DNA of 64,000 nt from Callaeas wilsoni (Eukaryota > Chordata > Aves > Passeriformes > Callaeidae): NCBI GenBank assembly GCA_013398955.1, contig VWPU01014812.1, forward strand, positions 37,430-101,429. Reading direction: 5' to 3'. Under the pieces are notes generated by a model. That model did not search any database, was not told the DNA's origin, and saw only the letters and a list, made by a program, of their open reading frames with translations. Position numbers and translations under genes: made by a program. Below are positions 38,101 to 53,100 of the stretch, piece by piece (the first letter of the stretch is position 1; each line of letters opens with the position of its first letter).

Positions 38101-41100
38101 AAATACTTCCCATTCTGTTGTTAAAGAGGAATCATTTCTGTTTAACAGTTTTGTGTGCTGTTCCTTTTACTTGGAAGAAAATACAGTAAGGACTCCAGTA
38201 AACAGGCAACAACTCACTACCATAAACCTTCAAACTGACAGACTTTTTCTTTACTGAATTACACTCTGAGAGATAGCAATATGATTTTTTTTTAAGAAGA
38301 AATTTTTTTTTAAACTTTATTCCTGAAGCAAAAAGATAATAAAAGTTATACATTTTGAATAGTAGGGTATTTTTAAATTGTAAAGTAAATACCTTTAATA
38401 CTGTAAATATGTATTAAAGGCTTCTCAAAGAGTATGCTCTGCTTTCTGCATGTCTGATGAGCTCTCTGTTTGTCCAGTCCACTCACAACAAAGAATACAA
38501 TATCATTAACAGCACCATTAAGTACCCAGATGCTCTAAGTGAAGACCATAAATAATAAATAGGCAGTTTTTATACAGTTCCTGCTCTAAAAAGCTGTATT
38601 CCTAATGAATTTCCTATATGAAACAGCAGTTACCATAAGAAAACTTGGTGCAAAGGAAATATTTAGATAGTATTTCTCCTTACAAGAGAGAACCACAACA
38701 ATTATCCTGCTGGTTTGTTCTTAAGTACATCTGAAGGATAATAAGGAACCTCTATGAGAATGCCAATTAAAAGTAGTGAAACTGTGAAAAGCACTAAATG
38801 AGCTCTTTAAACACCAACATCTAGGTAATGTCCTTGTTAGAGGCACAGACTTCAGACCAGGTCCGCAGGCGATAGCAGGTGGATAGGGCTGCTTAACTGA
38901 TCAATTAGCAGTCAGCAAAAATGACCCATGATGGGCATGGTTAAATTGTGAACTGTGAATTGTGTTTGCAAGTGCGAGCTTTGGAAGTTTAAATCACTTA
39001 TTAAAACATGTACTGATTCTTTTATATTTATTTTTATAGACACTGTTTATAAGCATTAGTATTTTCTGTAGACTCCCTTGACACCATGATGCTGGAAAGC
39101 CCTAACCTGTGCTGTTTTCTGTTTTGAAAAATGTTTTTTCTGATAACATTCGTCTGCCAATACATGTCTGCTGAAACTGTAACATTCACCGTAAGTGCTC
39201 TTTCACTCATCTTCCACCTCAGTTTTGCTTGGAGGCAGCTGTGCTGCCTTCCTGCTCTATTAATTCAGTATATAACACAAGTCCAATAGTTCTAAAAATA
39301 CTTTACCTAGTATATTCCTCTTGCAGCTGACCCGGGTCTGGAGGGAAAAACTTTACAGCCAGACGAAGCATTGTAGTCTTTGGTCCTAGAAGAAAAGTTG
39401 GTCATTTCACCAAAAAAAAGGTGTTCTTCATAAACACATGCATATTCTGTTTGCCAACAGGCAGAGAAACAACACAAAGGAAGTCTAGCCAGATTTCACA
39501 TCCCAGCTAACCACAGCAGGCTCTGGTGCAGATTGTCCATGTCAAGGGAGATAAAGCAGCTGGTTTCCAGAGAAACTTGGATACCACTGACAAGGTGAGT
39601 CTGCAGGCTGAATGCTGGAAAGAGAGTTTCATGCAACACGAAATCTGTAATACCCAAAAGCAGCTACTTGGCTGCAGAAAAGACCATCACAGGTGACCCA
39701 GGGACAGGGTCCCAGAAGGGGAGCAGAAGGCAGACACATCCCACAGGCTCCCAACACCCACCTCCATCACCAGGGCTGCTGCCAGCAGACCTGGCTGGCT
39801 CCCCATGGAGGTAAAAGGGTGTTTGCAGCCTGCTACCAGCACGCCCGGTAATACCCATTTCCTCCCATTTTCAACACCAGTCTTGTACATCTCAACAACA
39901 GGCAGAAAACTAACTTAATTTTCAAAACTAAAGAGAACTCTTGGTCACTATTGGGAACAGTCCATAACGCTTGGAATTAACAGTTCCAGCATCACAACTC
40001 AGCCTGTGGAACCACAACCTCTGTTTCACCTGGATTTCTGAAGGAATTACTACAGGGTACGACAGTCTCTCACCATGCCAGGACTGGGCACCACCGTTTT
40101 CCCCTGGTTTTTCCTGCCTTAAAGCAAATGAGGCCAGCCTGTGCTTACAGGAGCCTGCTGAGCATCCACCTGATGTCCACAGGCACCCTCTGGACCAGAG
40201 CCAGGCAGAGCCCTCCAGGACTCCCCATGCCACTGCTGTTTCAAAAGTAAACTTAGCCAAGTTAAAAATAAATCAAACTTGTTGGAGCACAGGCAGCCTG
40301 CTTTAATTTATTTTAAGCACCAAGATCTCTTAAAGCTTGACCAAGTCCAGTTTAACCCCATCAGCCCCAAAGTACACTGATTTCTTCTGTCTGGAATACC
40401 TGATTCCCACAGGCCAAACGTTCATTCACTCACTCTCTCGTTTGCTAATGAGAGAATAACAAACTTTGCTTTTTGACAAGTAGCTGGGAGAACTTGGAGA
40501 CTATCACAGCTGTGACCAGAGCAGCTCCCAGCCTCCAATTCCAGAATTACCAAAGCTTTGGTGAACGAAAAAAAAAATAAAATCCACATCCTAATTACAG
40601 TGTAGTATCTAGAAATGAAAGAAGGCTGGAAATAACACCCTATAATGACACAGAAAGCCCACATTTGGCAGAGACTAAGGATTCTACAGTTCTAGAGACA
40701 GACCAAGAGAGGAAAATAAATAGTTTTAATGATTCTAGTTAAAAGATAAAAACTTAACATCAAGTTTCTGAAAATACTCTGAGCCTCTGGAAGCCCTTCA
40801 CAAGGTTAAGAACAGTCCTGCACATTACTGATGCCAATCAAGTGGAGGTATCAATGTGGGAGCAATTTTGGAAGTGTTTCAAGCATCACTTACATCGAAT
40901 GATAATAAATATAAAAAATTAAAACCATAATACTGCATATTTGCTTCTGTAGCACAACCCTCCTCTTTTTGTTTAGTCAGTCTTGCCTTTCCTCTATGGA
41001 TAAGTTCCACTCCAATCAGGAAAAGAAGCATTTGCCCAGTCTTAACCAAAATGCAGAACTTATTTTAAGAAACCAAGTCTGAGCAAAAGCAAGAAACAAA

Positions 41101-44100
41101 AAGGATGTGAGGAAAAATTACCCAGGTAGGAATGGTGACTAAAACACTATTTAAAGTGGCAGCATCTCAGAGAAGGTACCCAAATGTCAGCCTGATACTG
41201 TGTGCCTGTCAGGAGGCTGAAAATTTGGATCCAAACTCCTCCCTATCTGGAGTGGTTCAGTAGTAAAACTGACTGCATCCATTTGAAATTAAAAGAAAAC
41301 CCCAAACCTTATCATACAAGACAAAGCTCAGTGGATGTCATGATGGGTCACTAGCCAAAACTAACTGGGAGTAAACCAAGAAGTTTTGTTTTTAGAGAGG
41401 ATGTCAAAGACTCAGAAGTGCCTGTCTGCAGGTACAGAGCAATCACCAGCAACATCAACCAACGAGTTTGAGCAAGATCACCCTGAAGCCCATAACATCT
41501 GTGTTCTGCTGCTGAACTAAAAGTGAAACGCTTAACTTCAAAATCATTACATTCTGCAGAAAAAAAACCCAACCAAACAAAACCTCCAGCATACAGAAAA
41601 TAGGACATTTCAATCAATTTAAACTTGATTTCAGAACGTGAACATCTGCCAGACAACTGACTGGTATCTCTTACAGACTAACAGTAAAAAAAATTAAATA
41701 AATCTTTCCGTTTCACTGGCAACACAACGTGAGTGGCAGACTGCAAAGCAGCCATAAATCTTAGTACATCCCTTTGATTTTAGACCATTTTAGAACAATA
41801 TTTGTATCACCAGGGAACGCTGTCTGGGGTCTAAGGTCAAGTTTCCACAATTTATATAGTATAAGAGAGGATACAGAAGGAGTAACCAAGCAGCACTGCA
41901 GACCTATGATCCACCTGATCTTTTGACTAGGACATAAATCCTTCTAGCCAGTAGTATATAAAAAGATGGCACTCCCAACATCTTTTTGGCAGAGAAAGTA
42001 GAGTGAAAATATTCTGTACTCTCCTAAGGGTGCCTTATTTTATAGATGATTTGGCTCTTCTGCTTAAAAAACAGTTTTGACAAAAATCAAAATCATGACC
42101 TTAAAGTTAGAAAATTAGCTAGAATTGATGATTACATATTTTCTGGCAATCAATTTTAGACAGAAGAGTAGCCAAAAGCTACTTCCCAGTACTCATTTTC
42201 AACATATTTCAATCAAGATTTGGAAAGGAGTAGGAATCCACCACACCCTCCTGATCTTGTTCTTCCACAAAGCCTGTACAATCAGAACCAGAAAACAAAG
42301 AAATTGCTTAATTCTCTTCTACAGGGAAAAAACGAAACATTGGATCTAATCTTTCAATATCTGAAGAACTAACCAGCATCCTCCAGCTATTTTGGGCCTT
42401 TGAAGTGCCTGCCACATTAACACTTTTTAGGTGGTATAAAGACAGGACAGCATCACTGTTGCAGGATCCTCCTGGCCAGGCAACACAACCACACTTCACA
42501 GCCCAGGCAGAGGCTCTGACACTGCAGCCACCACCCAGCTGGGAGATTCCCCCCTCCTGTTCCAGGGAAGCTGCTCCTGAGCACGTGGAAAGAGCTGACA
42601 CGGGAATCAGCCGAAATGTTCCTTTTTCTTCCCACGGTATGACAACACAACTTCCAAAAGATAACGCAGCAACGTGTTATATTTCACTTCAACATAACAC
42701 CAGCTGACCCAACCTACCCAGATATTTATCAGAGAAAGAACCCTACCCGCAGGAAGTTTCCATTCCACCCACCACATACTACCTACTAAAATGCCAGGTT
42801 GGCATGCCCCAGCAGGAGCCACTATCACCCCTTCCATGCGTAATTTGCAGGGAAGCATAACCAGTAAATCAAGTAGTAATTGTGAAAGCAACCCACATAA
42901 AGAAGATGCAAATTAAGGAAAACTTCCTTTTTTAAAACTACTTACTCCGTACTTGTTTAATAACAGGTTTCATAGGTTCCAGCCAAATCTGAAATTGAAG
43001 AGAAAAAAATTATGAACTTACATTCTTATTGAATATAATATGAAAACGTCAAAAGTAAATTCAAATTAAGCAGTAATTTATGAGTACCATTTCTTCCTCA
43101 ACGCAGTAATTCCTTTGCTTTACAAAAAGTGTACTTATCTATTTGAATTGACATTTCTCATGCATCAGTAGAAAAGCCACTGATCTGTGCTTAAAGCTCA
43201 TCTGGACAGAAGAAGAGCCAAGTCAGCAAAAGCAGAGCCCCACTGCCAAGAGGGCAGGAGCCATGCCAAAACCCACAGCCCGACAGGAGCCAGGCTGTAG
43301 AATTACAGAAAGTCTGCAGAACACGGAAAGGTCCAATGGTTTTTTCCCTTCCATGCTTTTTCTGTCACTCTTACCTACCTACTTAAGGGTTTTTACTCAA
43401 TATTAACTTCCCACCATTTTTTCTCTTCTGACAAGCACATTTTAAAAGAAAGACTATTGTTCTAGTAAAAGGAGCACCCATAAAGGTAATGCAAAATATC
43501 CTGGAAGCTCAACCTTTTATTTTCCCCACTCTTCCGAACAGAAAATTGTTACAAGACAATTATGTTTGGTCCTTACTAGTTACTGCTCTGTTTGAGAGTC
43601 TGCTGAGGACTTTAAGAACCTTATTAGCTGCAGAAACAGTTTGGATACCACGCACAAGAAACAGAAACTAAACAAGCTTTATTTCCTCAGCTCGAGAGCA
43701 GCACAGATTAGTGCCATGAGCATTCCCTATGTTCTCAGTTGTATTTTCTGCATGTGAGTCCTCAAACTAAAAAAAGTAAGTAAAAAAATGTTTAAAAAAC
43801 CAAAACAAAATCAAAAGGAAGTTTGGGGAACATTTTCTAGTTTAGAAGCCACACTGTCCTCTTTGCAAGGTACAGGATGAGTGACTAGGGAGGCTTAAAG
43901 GTGTCAGCATTGATCTAGATCAATGATTTAAAAAGCTTGCAGGCCTGTGTGCCTGCTGAGGTTTGTGTTGATTCAAAAGAGGTTTGTAATGGCTCTTCAG
44001 GAAAATTAATTGAAACTGAATTAACTGAGGATAAATACGAACGCGACCAAAATTACACACTGTAATTTGATTTTATAAGTGCTCTGCAGAGTACACTTTG

Positions 44101-47100
44101 AGTTCATGTTTCCCCCTTCAGTGGAAAGGACGATTTTATTTCTGTCCCTGCAAGAGGGAACATCAGCAGCTATTTAACTGCTTTATACAATTTCTGAGAT
44201 TTAACAAGAAGCAGAATCTGATTCCTCCCTTCTGCTTGAATAGCTCTCACCATTCTGCTGAGTGAAACAGATTTACAAGAATCTAAGAGATAATCCTATA
44301 GAAGACTGCAGTAGACTGAGAACTTTTTATCACTCAAGGAACTGCATTCACCCAACATTTTTATTATATCAGATTTGTCAGGGAATTGTACGCACCCAAT
44401 ATGACTGGATATTCTGGAACTCAATTCCAAAGTAGTCTGATTCAATCAAATTCAGATGCTTGTAAACTTCTGTCAGTAATGTCTGGCCGTAACATTTTGA
44501 CTAAGGAAGTAATAAAAAAAAGTTACAGTGAGATTAATAAGAATAAACAAGAATAAGTTTACAGCAAATTCAAAAACGAATGGCATCTTTATAAACTGGA
44601 GAAAAATATCACAACGATTTCTCACATTATTCTTGTCACTGTAACACACAAACATCTAATACATAGGCACAACTCCATCTAAAAATCCCTCTCAGAACCA
44701 GAGGAACTGAAGCTGGAGGGGGCCACTGGAGGTCACCTGCACCCAGTGTCCTGCTCACGGCAGGGTCAGCACAAGAGCAGAGGAGAGCAGCTGCGGGCTG
44801 TGTGCGGCTCCCTCAGCAAACCCACAGGATTGTTTGTGTAGCTGAGTGCTGTGGCCTGCCTCCGCTGCAGCACACGAAGCAGGAGCTGCCAAATCCCTGC
44901 TCCACACGGACCCCTCGCTCCTTCCCACACCAGGAAGCCCAGGGCCACACGCAGTCCAAGCAGGCCAGGGATGCCTGCGGACAGCGGGAGCCCAAGCACG
45001 CTTGCTGGGGAATCCTCTCGGTGAACCTCCCCCTCAAGGAGCTCACTCACTAACCCTTTCTGACAGTCCAGTTAGGGGCAAAGCCACAAACATGGGCAGA
45101 AAGCAGCTACAGCAACACGGGAGAACAGGAAGCTTCCACAGCAGCACTTGGGGCTGCTGCTTCAACGACTTGCTCTCAGCATCGCTCACTGTGTGACTGC
45201 AGCAGGCGCCAGGAGAAAAACAGCACTTAGGAACCCACACATCAGCACCGCTCAGGAAAGAACCCAAAAGGCTGTCGCATCCCATTCCAGCACCATGCGA
45301 AACCTAGCAGGGTGCAGCGGGAGGTTGCACGGCCACCAAGCTGCACCTCGTGCCATGGAAGCTGTCCCAGGGCTGCGGTGACGGGGTGTGGCAGCTCTCT
45401 GGCTGGCCGGGTTATCCGGCAGAACACACGGGCAGCGTTGATGCCATCGGGGTTTTGCTCATTTGGAAAAGTCCAGTGATGGAAGGCTCCACGGCTTTCC
45501 CACCAAAGCAGGCACAGAGGTCTGTAATGGACCCTGTACACTCAGGACAGTACCTCCTGTAAAAGTATTAGGCATTATAATAAATTATCACAGAATCACA
45601 GGACGGTTTGGGTGGGAAGGGACCTTAAAGCTCATCCTGTTCCACCCCCCTGCCATGGGCAGAACACCTTCCACTGTCCCAGGCTTCTCCAAGCCCCATC
45701 CAACCTGGCCTTGGACACTTCCAAGGATCCAGGGGCAGCCACAGCTTCTCTGGGCAACCTGTGCCAGGGCCTCACCACCCTCACAGGGAAGAATTTCTTC
45801 CCAACATTAAATCTAAATCTATCCTTCTTCATTTTATAAGCCAAATTAGTGTTAGAACTAGAATCATTTAATACAATGCAAATTAAAATATCTGAGAGCA
45901 AGAATATGCTATTTTAGGCTTAAAAGGTAAAAAGTAAGGTGAACATTGGGGAAATAGTTTCACATTACTGAGGTGCATAAAAAATGCAGAAGTAATTGCT
46001 TTTTACAGGAAAAAGATATAAACTGTCGATGTTTTTAGAAACGTGCAAATGTCTCTGTAACACTTCAAAACCCCTCAAAATTTCATAGAGAAAAAGTCTG
46101 ACATAGCTTTGGTATCTGCACTGGTGTGAGCGAAGCTGACTGAATCCAACACTGTAACCTCGGAGAAAAGCACAGAAGCAGAACAGAGAATGACACAAAA
46201 CGGGCTTGTCCCTCTCGCTCAGGCTTTCACCAGCCTGGCTACCCACAGGAGCAACCACAGCTTCAGCCAGGTGAATTCATCTGGCCCCAGCCCAAGGCAC
46301 TCAAAAAGCTTCTTGGTGTCACGCTGGCTCAGGCCACTAATGCTGAAACTCCCAAATAAATCTGCAAGTCAGGTGAAATGATCCAGTTCTCAGTGACTGC
46401 AGAGATGCCAGGCTGAGTGCTCACACGGTACATGAGCAGGAGCACTCATCTCTTTTTCTGAACAAGTTTTGTGATGTCTAAAAGGGCATTTTCTTGGTAA
46501 GAATACAGTTGAACTTTTTTAGCCAAAATCTCTGCTTGCAGAGGACTCTGTGGGTATGGGTTTTGGTTTTTAAATGGTGACAATGAAATAAGGAACGTTA
46601 CAGGTAATGGCAAGCCACATGTCCAGTGAATAACATCCCAGGCAGGTTACAGACTCTGCCACAGGAGACACATATGCCTGGAGAAATGCATTTTGGAAAT
46701 TAAGTTTTTTAATTCCAATTGAAACACATTTCTTGCTATGGATTTATGCATAAATCTTCAAATAGTAACAGAAGAAAATATCCTCAAATATAGTAGGACC
46801 CTTTTTCTTTTAAGGCACACACACACACATCTGTTATTGCACACCTCCTTCTCCCAGGCCCCACAGACCCAAGAAGGGAACACTTTTCAGCCAGCAAGGT
46901 TTGTGCAGAGGCAGCAATACCCTGAGCAACCTCATGTGCAGAAGATGGGACATGCCACTTGCCTTTTCATGGACAGATCTACAAACCTTTAGAAGCCTCT
47001 GCTCAGGAGGTGTCCTGTGACCCAGATCTCTGATTTCTCATTCGTGAAACAAGAAGCGGTTCTGGTTCCAACCACCTTCTGTTAGAACTGATACACTTGG

Positions 47101-50100
47101 ATTAACGTGTGAAAGATGCCTGCTAGCAATCAGACGAGTTTTACAGCCAAACTGTGTGCTGCACTAATCAAGGAATCTGCGTGCATGGCTAGTTCCATAC
47201 AGGCATCAAAATTATCCCAACTGGATTCCAATACACAGGTTCCTTCCATTTAAACTCAGTCACGCCCCTTGGCTCCATCAAGTTCCGTGCCTGAAGACAA
47301 TCTAACTGCCTTCATGTCTCCCAAAAAAAGAGCCCATATGGAACAGATCCCTGGCACTTCTCTCCTTCCACTGTCGAGTCCACGCTCCTTCAAGAAAAAC
47401 TGGAGACGAAGAAATTTAGATGGTTGGAGCTGGAAGCACTTGGCAACTGATTAAATTATAAAGGTGCCATCCAAATGTTAAAAGTGTAAAATAATTTTGC
47501 TTGGGCTACCAACTATAATTTTGGGTGTCATTTACAATGATAAGCTAAGAAAAACCCTAGTTTAAGCTCAGTATCGTTTTGCATCCTTCAAAGGATAAAT
47601 GTCACATTCTGAAAGAACAGTATTAATTTTATTTTAAAATAAAAATGGGGTTCAAAAGCTCTTGAGACAGAACACAGTCTTTTATCATTATGCCTCAAAT
47701 TCTTTGGGAAAACTCCTCTTAGAACTATTTAGTTCCTCAACTTGTTTGTTACATTTATAACCATCCTTTCCAAAGAGCTGAACATTTTGAAGTAGACAGA
47801 AATGAAAGTAACATAGTGGGCAGCTCCATGTCATTGTTTAATTTGCATAAAAGCAGCATAAAGCAAAATATTTTAAGTACTTCCTTAATTACTGTAATTT
47901 TGACATCAGGGCAAGTAGCTGCATGAATGCATTTCATAAAGGTCCTGCTTTCAATACAAATTCACAACATGGCATACTTTCCATTCCAAACTTCTCAATT
48001 ACTCTTTATTTTCTGCCAGGACAATGACTAGTGATATTACTGAATTATTTCACATTAAAAAAAAAGAAGAAAAGCCAGGGTAAAAAACTAAATAGGCAGC
48101 TAACAACAGCCTTCCTCAGTGACCCAGCTCTAACTGTACTGTAGATAATTTTAACAAGCCATCATTAGAAGACTCTTCGGTAGAATAGATTTATTTCAAA
48201 TGGATTTCTAGAGTGAGATCAAGCCTGAAAAGTTCCCTCAGAGCTGTGCAAGTGCCAGCAGGGTACCCTGAGAGGCAGTGATGGCACAGAGAGCCCTGTG
48301 TGGCAAGAGAAGCTACACCTTCACACCCTGCTCAGTGCTAAGGCAGCACCAAACAGGAACAAGCGTTCCCAGCTGAAGTCTCTTGCCCCAAGGAGGTAAC
48401 TGTTTCACTTTACCAGAAAAAGAAACATATTTAATGCTAGGAATGCTTAGGGCAGAGAAGTAAAATATAAGTAATATTTTAAAAAGTCGTAACGACAGCT
48501 ATTTTTGTTTTATAGAATCATATAATCACAGGATGGTTTAGGTGGGAAGGCACCTTAAAATTCACCCACTGCCATGGGCAGGGACACCTTGGCTATCCCA
48601 GCTTGCTCCAAGCCCTGTCCAACCTGGCCTTGGACACTTCCAGGGATGGGGCAGCCACAGCGTCTCTGGGCAACCTGTGCCAGGGCCTCACCACCCTCAC
48701 AGGGAACAATTTCTTCCCAACATCCCACCTAACCCTGCCCTCTGGCAGTGGGAAGCCATTCCCTGTGTCCTGTCCCTCCATCCCTTGTCCCAAGACCCTC
48801 TCCAGCTCTCCTGGAGCCCCTTTAGGCACTGGAAGGGGCTCTGAGGTCTCCCTGGATCCTTTTCTTCTCCAGGTGAGCACCCCCAGCTCTTCCAGCCTGG
48901 CTCCAGAGCAGAGGGGCTCCAGCCCTCAGAGCATCTCTGTGGCCTCCTCCAGACTCCTTCCAGCAGATCCATGTCTTCCTGATGGGGTCTCACCAGAGCA
49001 GAGCAGAGCAGAGGGGGAGAATCAAGCCGATTGTTATTTGCTTTTTTCTCAAATATCACTGCCTACATGGCAGATGCCCCCTCTGCCATAACGTCTGAGC
49101 TTAGGAAGAGAGAAAAACAAACTCATAACCTAGGATTTTCAGTAGACCATAGCTCAAAATCAAAAAAATCAAAATCGATTCTTCCTCTCTAACTCCCAAT
49201 CTTGTCTTCCAAAACATCTTCACTTTCTGCTTCCACATACTTTAATTTAAAAACCAAAAATACCAGTATTTTCATAAGGAGTAGTATTCTCATCTTCCAA
49301 AACTGGCAAGCTGCCCTTGCTCCAACTTTCCAAAAAAGAAATCCACTTCTGGCAGTAGAGAAGCTGGAAGGGAAAAATCAGTCCACAAGTCAAGAGTTTG
49401 GAAAACACAGAGTTATAAAGCTGAGGTATAGAATGGAAACTCTTGTGCAGCCAGAGCCAGGGGAGCCACTGGACCCTAGCACCAGCAAACATCTTGGATT
49501 TTTGTGTCCCAGAAATCTGCAACTGTCAGGAGACAAATCCTCTAGTTAATAGTGGATGTGCATGAGAGGCAGAAGTTTAGATTTGACATCATCACTCACA
49601 AGCAGCCAACGCAGAGCCAACATGGAGCACTCTGTGAATGGCCAAAGCAAACTAAACTGATTTAAATAAAGGTCCCTTCAACAGTCACGGATTTTTATTG
49701 GTTTTTCTTCTTTGGGGCACTTTAGAGGTCTTCCTAATGAAAAAGTGATTTTTCATTTTTTGGCAAATTTTTAAAAAACAGACGATTTGCAACTAAACAT
49801 GGACTTGCTATTTCCTTTCTTAATCAGAAATATGCAAACATTTTGGTGAGTTTATAGCTCTGTTTATCTCCAACTCTTCTGTAATCTGTTAGATCTCTGT
49901 CCAAATGAAGCGTGAGGCAGAAAAAACACCCTCAAAAGTCCCTGATAATAACCATCATTAATGCCACATATAAACAAAACTGCATTTCTGAATACAGGGT
50001 GGACATCAGAATCTTTATTAGAAAGAAGGAAATAATCTAAGATGGCAAGGAATACCAGTCATTAACTTTGTGCTTTCATGGCTGAAACAAGATGACCTTA

Positions 50101-53100
50101 CAGCTCCACATCTATTATTCAATCAGCAGACTGGAAAAGCAAGAAACAACTGCCTTCCTTTGCAGTACTTTATTAGTTTCCTCAATCTTGATTGGAACTA
50201 GTAACTCCAATGAAAATACTCCCTGCTACACCACAAAAACAAGCACCAGGTAACAACTCAGTCAAGCGCTGTTTTCGTGTGCTCAGCCAAATTGCTTAAA
50301 TACTATTTTATTTTGACCATCTGAGCATTTAACGATAACTTTAAGCTTCAATTCTTTCCATTTTTCTTTTAACTCTTTGTGAAGAAAACGGTTTTTTAAA
50401 TACATTTATTTTATCCACCCTTCTATACTGACAGGTCCCAACTACAGGTTACCAACTAAGACCACACCAAGAACAATCTGCAGAGCATTTAACAGCTTAC
50501 AGAGCACGGGATGCCCAGCTGGAGACATGACTCTCATTCAATGTCCTGATGACCTGCAGTCCCTCCTGCCACTGAGTGAGGATGCCAATCTTCAATTCTT
50601 CCAGAACTGGGTGAAGACCTATAGGAGCTGGCCTAGCACACATGTGAGTTTTGTGAAACTTCATCCAACTTTCTGCCCTAGTTGCTGGTATGAACTTATT
50701 TTTTAAAAACTTTTTTTTCCACCCTAGAGAGCACAGTTCAGTTACCAGGTTTCCCTCGTGCAACAGCAGCCTTCCAATGTGGCTTCATTATCACAAAATG
50801 AGATAGTGTGCACTTTCATCTTGAAAGTTCTTCTTTATTAAAAAGAAGTTATTATGTAACAGAAAGAAGAATTATTGTGCTACAGTATTTCCACACAGCA
50901 TTGAAATACCACTTTCTCAACTATTGGAAGCTGCAAACCCAAATAAAACTCTCAGAGCTATTTTAAGTTCCATTATTACACTCCATATTGGGCATTTTTT
51001 GTTTAGAAAAAAAAAAAATTTCTAAGACTCCCTCCTCATGATTTTTTTTTTTTGTCCTAAGATTTCAGTGGTTGGCCTTGATGTGGTTTTGTCGGGGTTT
51101 TTTTAAGCAGAATCCGCAGCCAGACAAATTATTCTAGAAATGGAAGCCTCTGGCTCATTTAATTAAGGCTAGCTTTAAAATTATGATCATTTAAAAGACC
51201 ATTTAAGGCAGTGTCAAAGCACATCACCGCCAAATGAACCAGCTCTACCCAACAAACAAGCTTTTCCAGAGTGGCTAGACTTGCTGGATGCCTGAAAGTA
51301 GGAAAACAACAATTGGTTGACATGGGAAAACATTCCCAAAAGGGAGGGAATTACGTGAATGAGATTGGAAAATGTATACTTAAGGCAGAGAGCATGTAGA
51401 GACAAAAAACAGTCCTAAGCTTTAGAAACGGTGACGTGCTGAAATACCTAGACTCTTTGGAATAAAACACACTGTGCTCAGAGAAAAACCAAGCGGCGAC
51501 AAGGCTGAGGGCACTCGGTCAACACACGGTGCCCAGGTGTACAGACAGCAGCGTGCAAGAGCCACGTATCGGGCACCGAGCAGAAGTTCTCAGCTGTTTT
51601 TGTTACCTGGAGAGTAAATAGAGGCATGAACCCCCACACCTCTGCTTCATGCACTGCTGTAGACTACTTGTGGAAGAAGGAAGTCACATAAATTAACCCC
51701 GTGGGCCACATCCTTGGACAGAGTTTCACAGGTACTGCTGGGTGATTTGGCACCAGAGCTCCTGCTTGTTAATAATTAAACATCCAGGTGACAACAGTGA
51801 CAGTATCACAGAGCGGAGCTGCTTTGGGGCAGCTGATCCCAAATTCAGGTTCATAACAAAGTCTAAGCACCTACTTTGTTCACACAAGCTAATAAAGAGA
51901 AAGAACTAGAAGTCAGGAGACTGACCTCAATTTTTCCCCCTTGAACTTTGTTACAAGTCCCTACACACTTGCAAGAACCCCTGAACCTTTCTACACCCAT
52001 GCCCTTGGACAGGCCTGGCCACTCCACACACTCAGACTGTAAGTGCTTCTGGGACCTTGCACAGTTTCATTTGCACATAAATAAAACTCTACATTTTTAA
52101 GCCATCTTAAATACAGAAAATACTTCGTTTTCCTCTGTTCGTAAAAAAACCCACCTCACTAAAATTGCAAGTCTTTCTCCATTATATGCTTTTGCCTCAA
52201 AACCATCATCCATGCCCACCATTCACCAGGTTTGATCTGGGCTTTCATAGAATTCCAGAATGGTTTGGGTTGGACAGGATCTTAAAGACCATCGTGGGCA
52301 GGGACATCTTCCACTATCCCAGGTTGCTCCAAGCCCCATCCAACCTGGCCTTCAACACTTCCAGGGATGGAGCAGCCACAGCTGCTCTGGGCAACCTGTG
52401 TCAGGGCCTCACCTCCCTCACAGGGAACAATTTCCTCGCAATATCCCATCTGATCCTGTCCTCTGGCAGCAAGAAGCCATTCCCCCTTGTCCTGTCACTC
52501 CAGAACCTCGTCCAAAGTCCCCTTCCAGCTTTCTTGGAGCCCCTTCAGGTGCTCAAAGACCGCAACAAGGTCTCCCCAGAGATTTTCCTTCTCCAGGCTC
52601 CACAATCCCAATTCTCGAAGCCGTTTCTCCTAGGAGAGGTGTTCACAGCACCCAGGTACCGTACTTCTCCTGCGAGGTGTTAGGCTACTCCAGTCTGACA
52701 CACTGCTTTGAGGAAATCTGCCCAAAGGAAATAGTTTAAAACATCAAGAGGACAGTTATGACAGACTCTTTACACAAAAGACAAATACAAATTGGGTATT
52801 TTTACAGAAAAGGCCAAAACTCTCTTTTGTTTTGTGCAAAACTGAAATTCCACCAGCTGTCCTGACATCATTCCCCACTGTACTTTGAGCAGAGGTTCGA
52901 TAACAGGGTGATGGGTTAATAAATACCTACAGGCCAGATTAGATAAGGCCAAACTTTTCTAACTTCCCCCTCACCAGCAGGAATCTTTCCTACACCACCG
53001 GCTTCGGGCTGGGAAGTGCACTGAGGGCACGGCAACACTTCTTCACTATTTCAGTTGAAGACATGTCAGACAGCTCTATAAAGTTGGTTTTTTTCCTCCC

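Noticed and set aside
48542..49091. Open frames of 100-162 codons on + and - strands
   Set aside because: They lie inside a CR1 3' region that is stop-poor because it is GC-rich. Similar frames occur in the other CR1 copies (13.3, 45.5, 52.2 and 61 kb).
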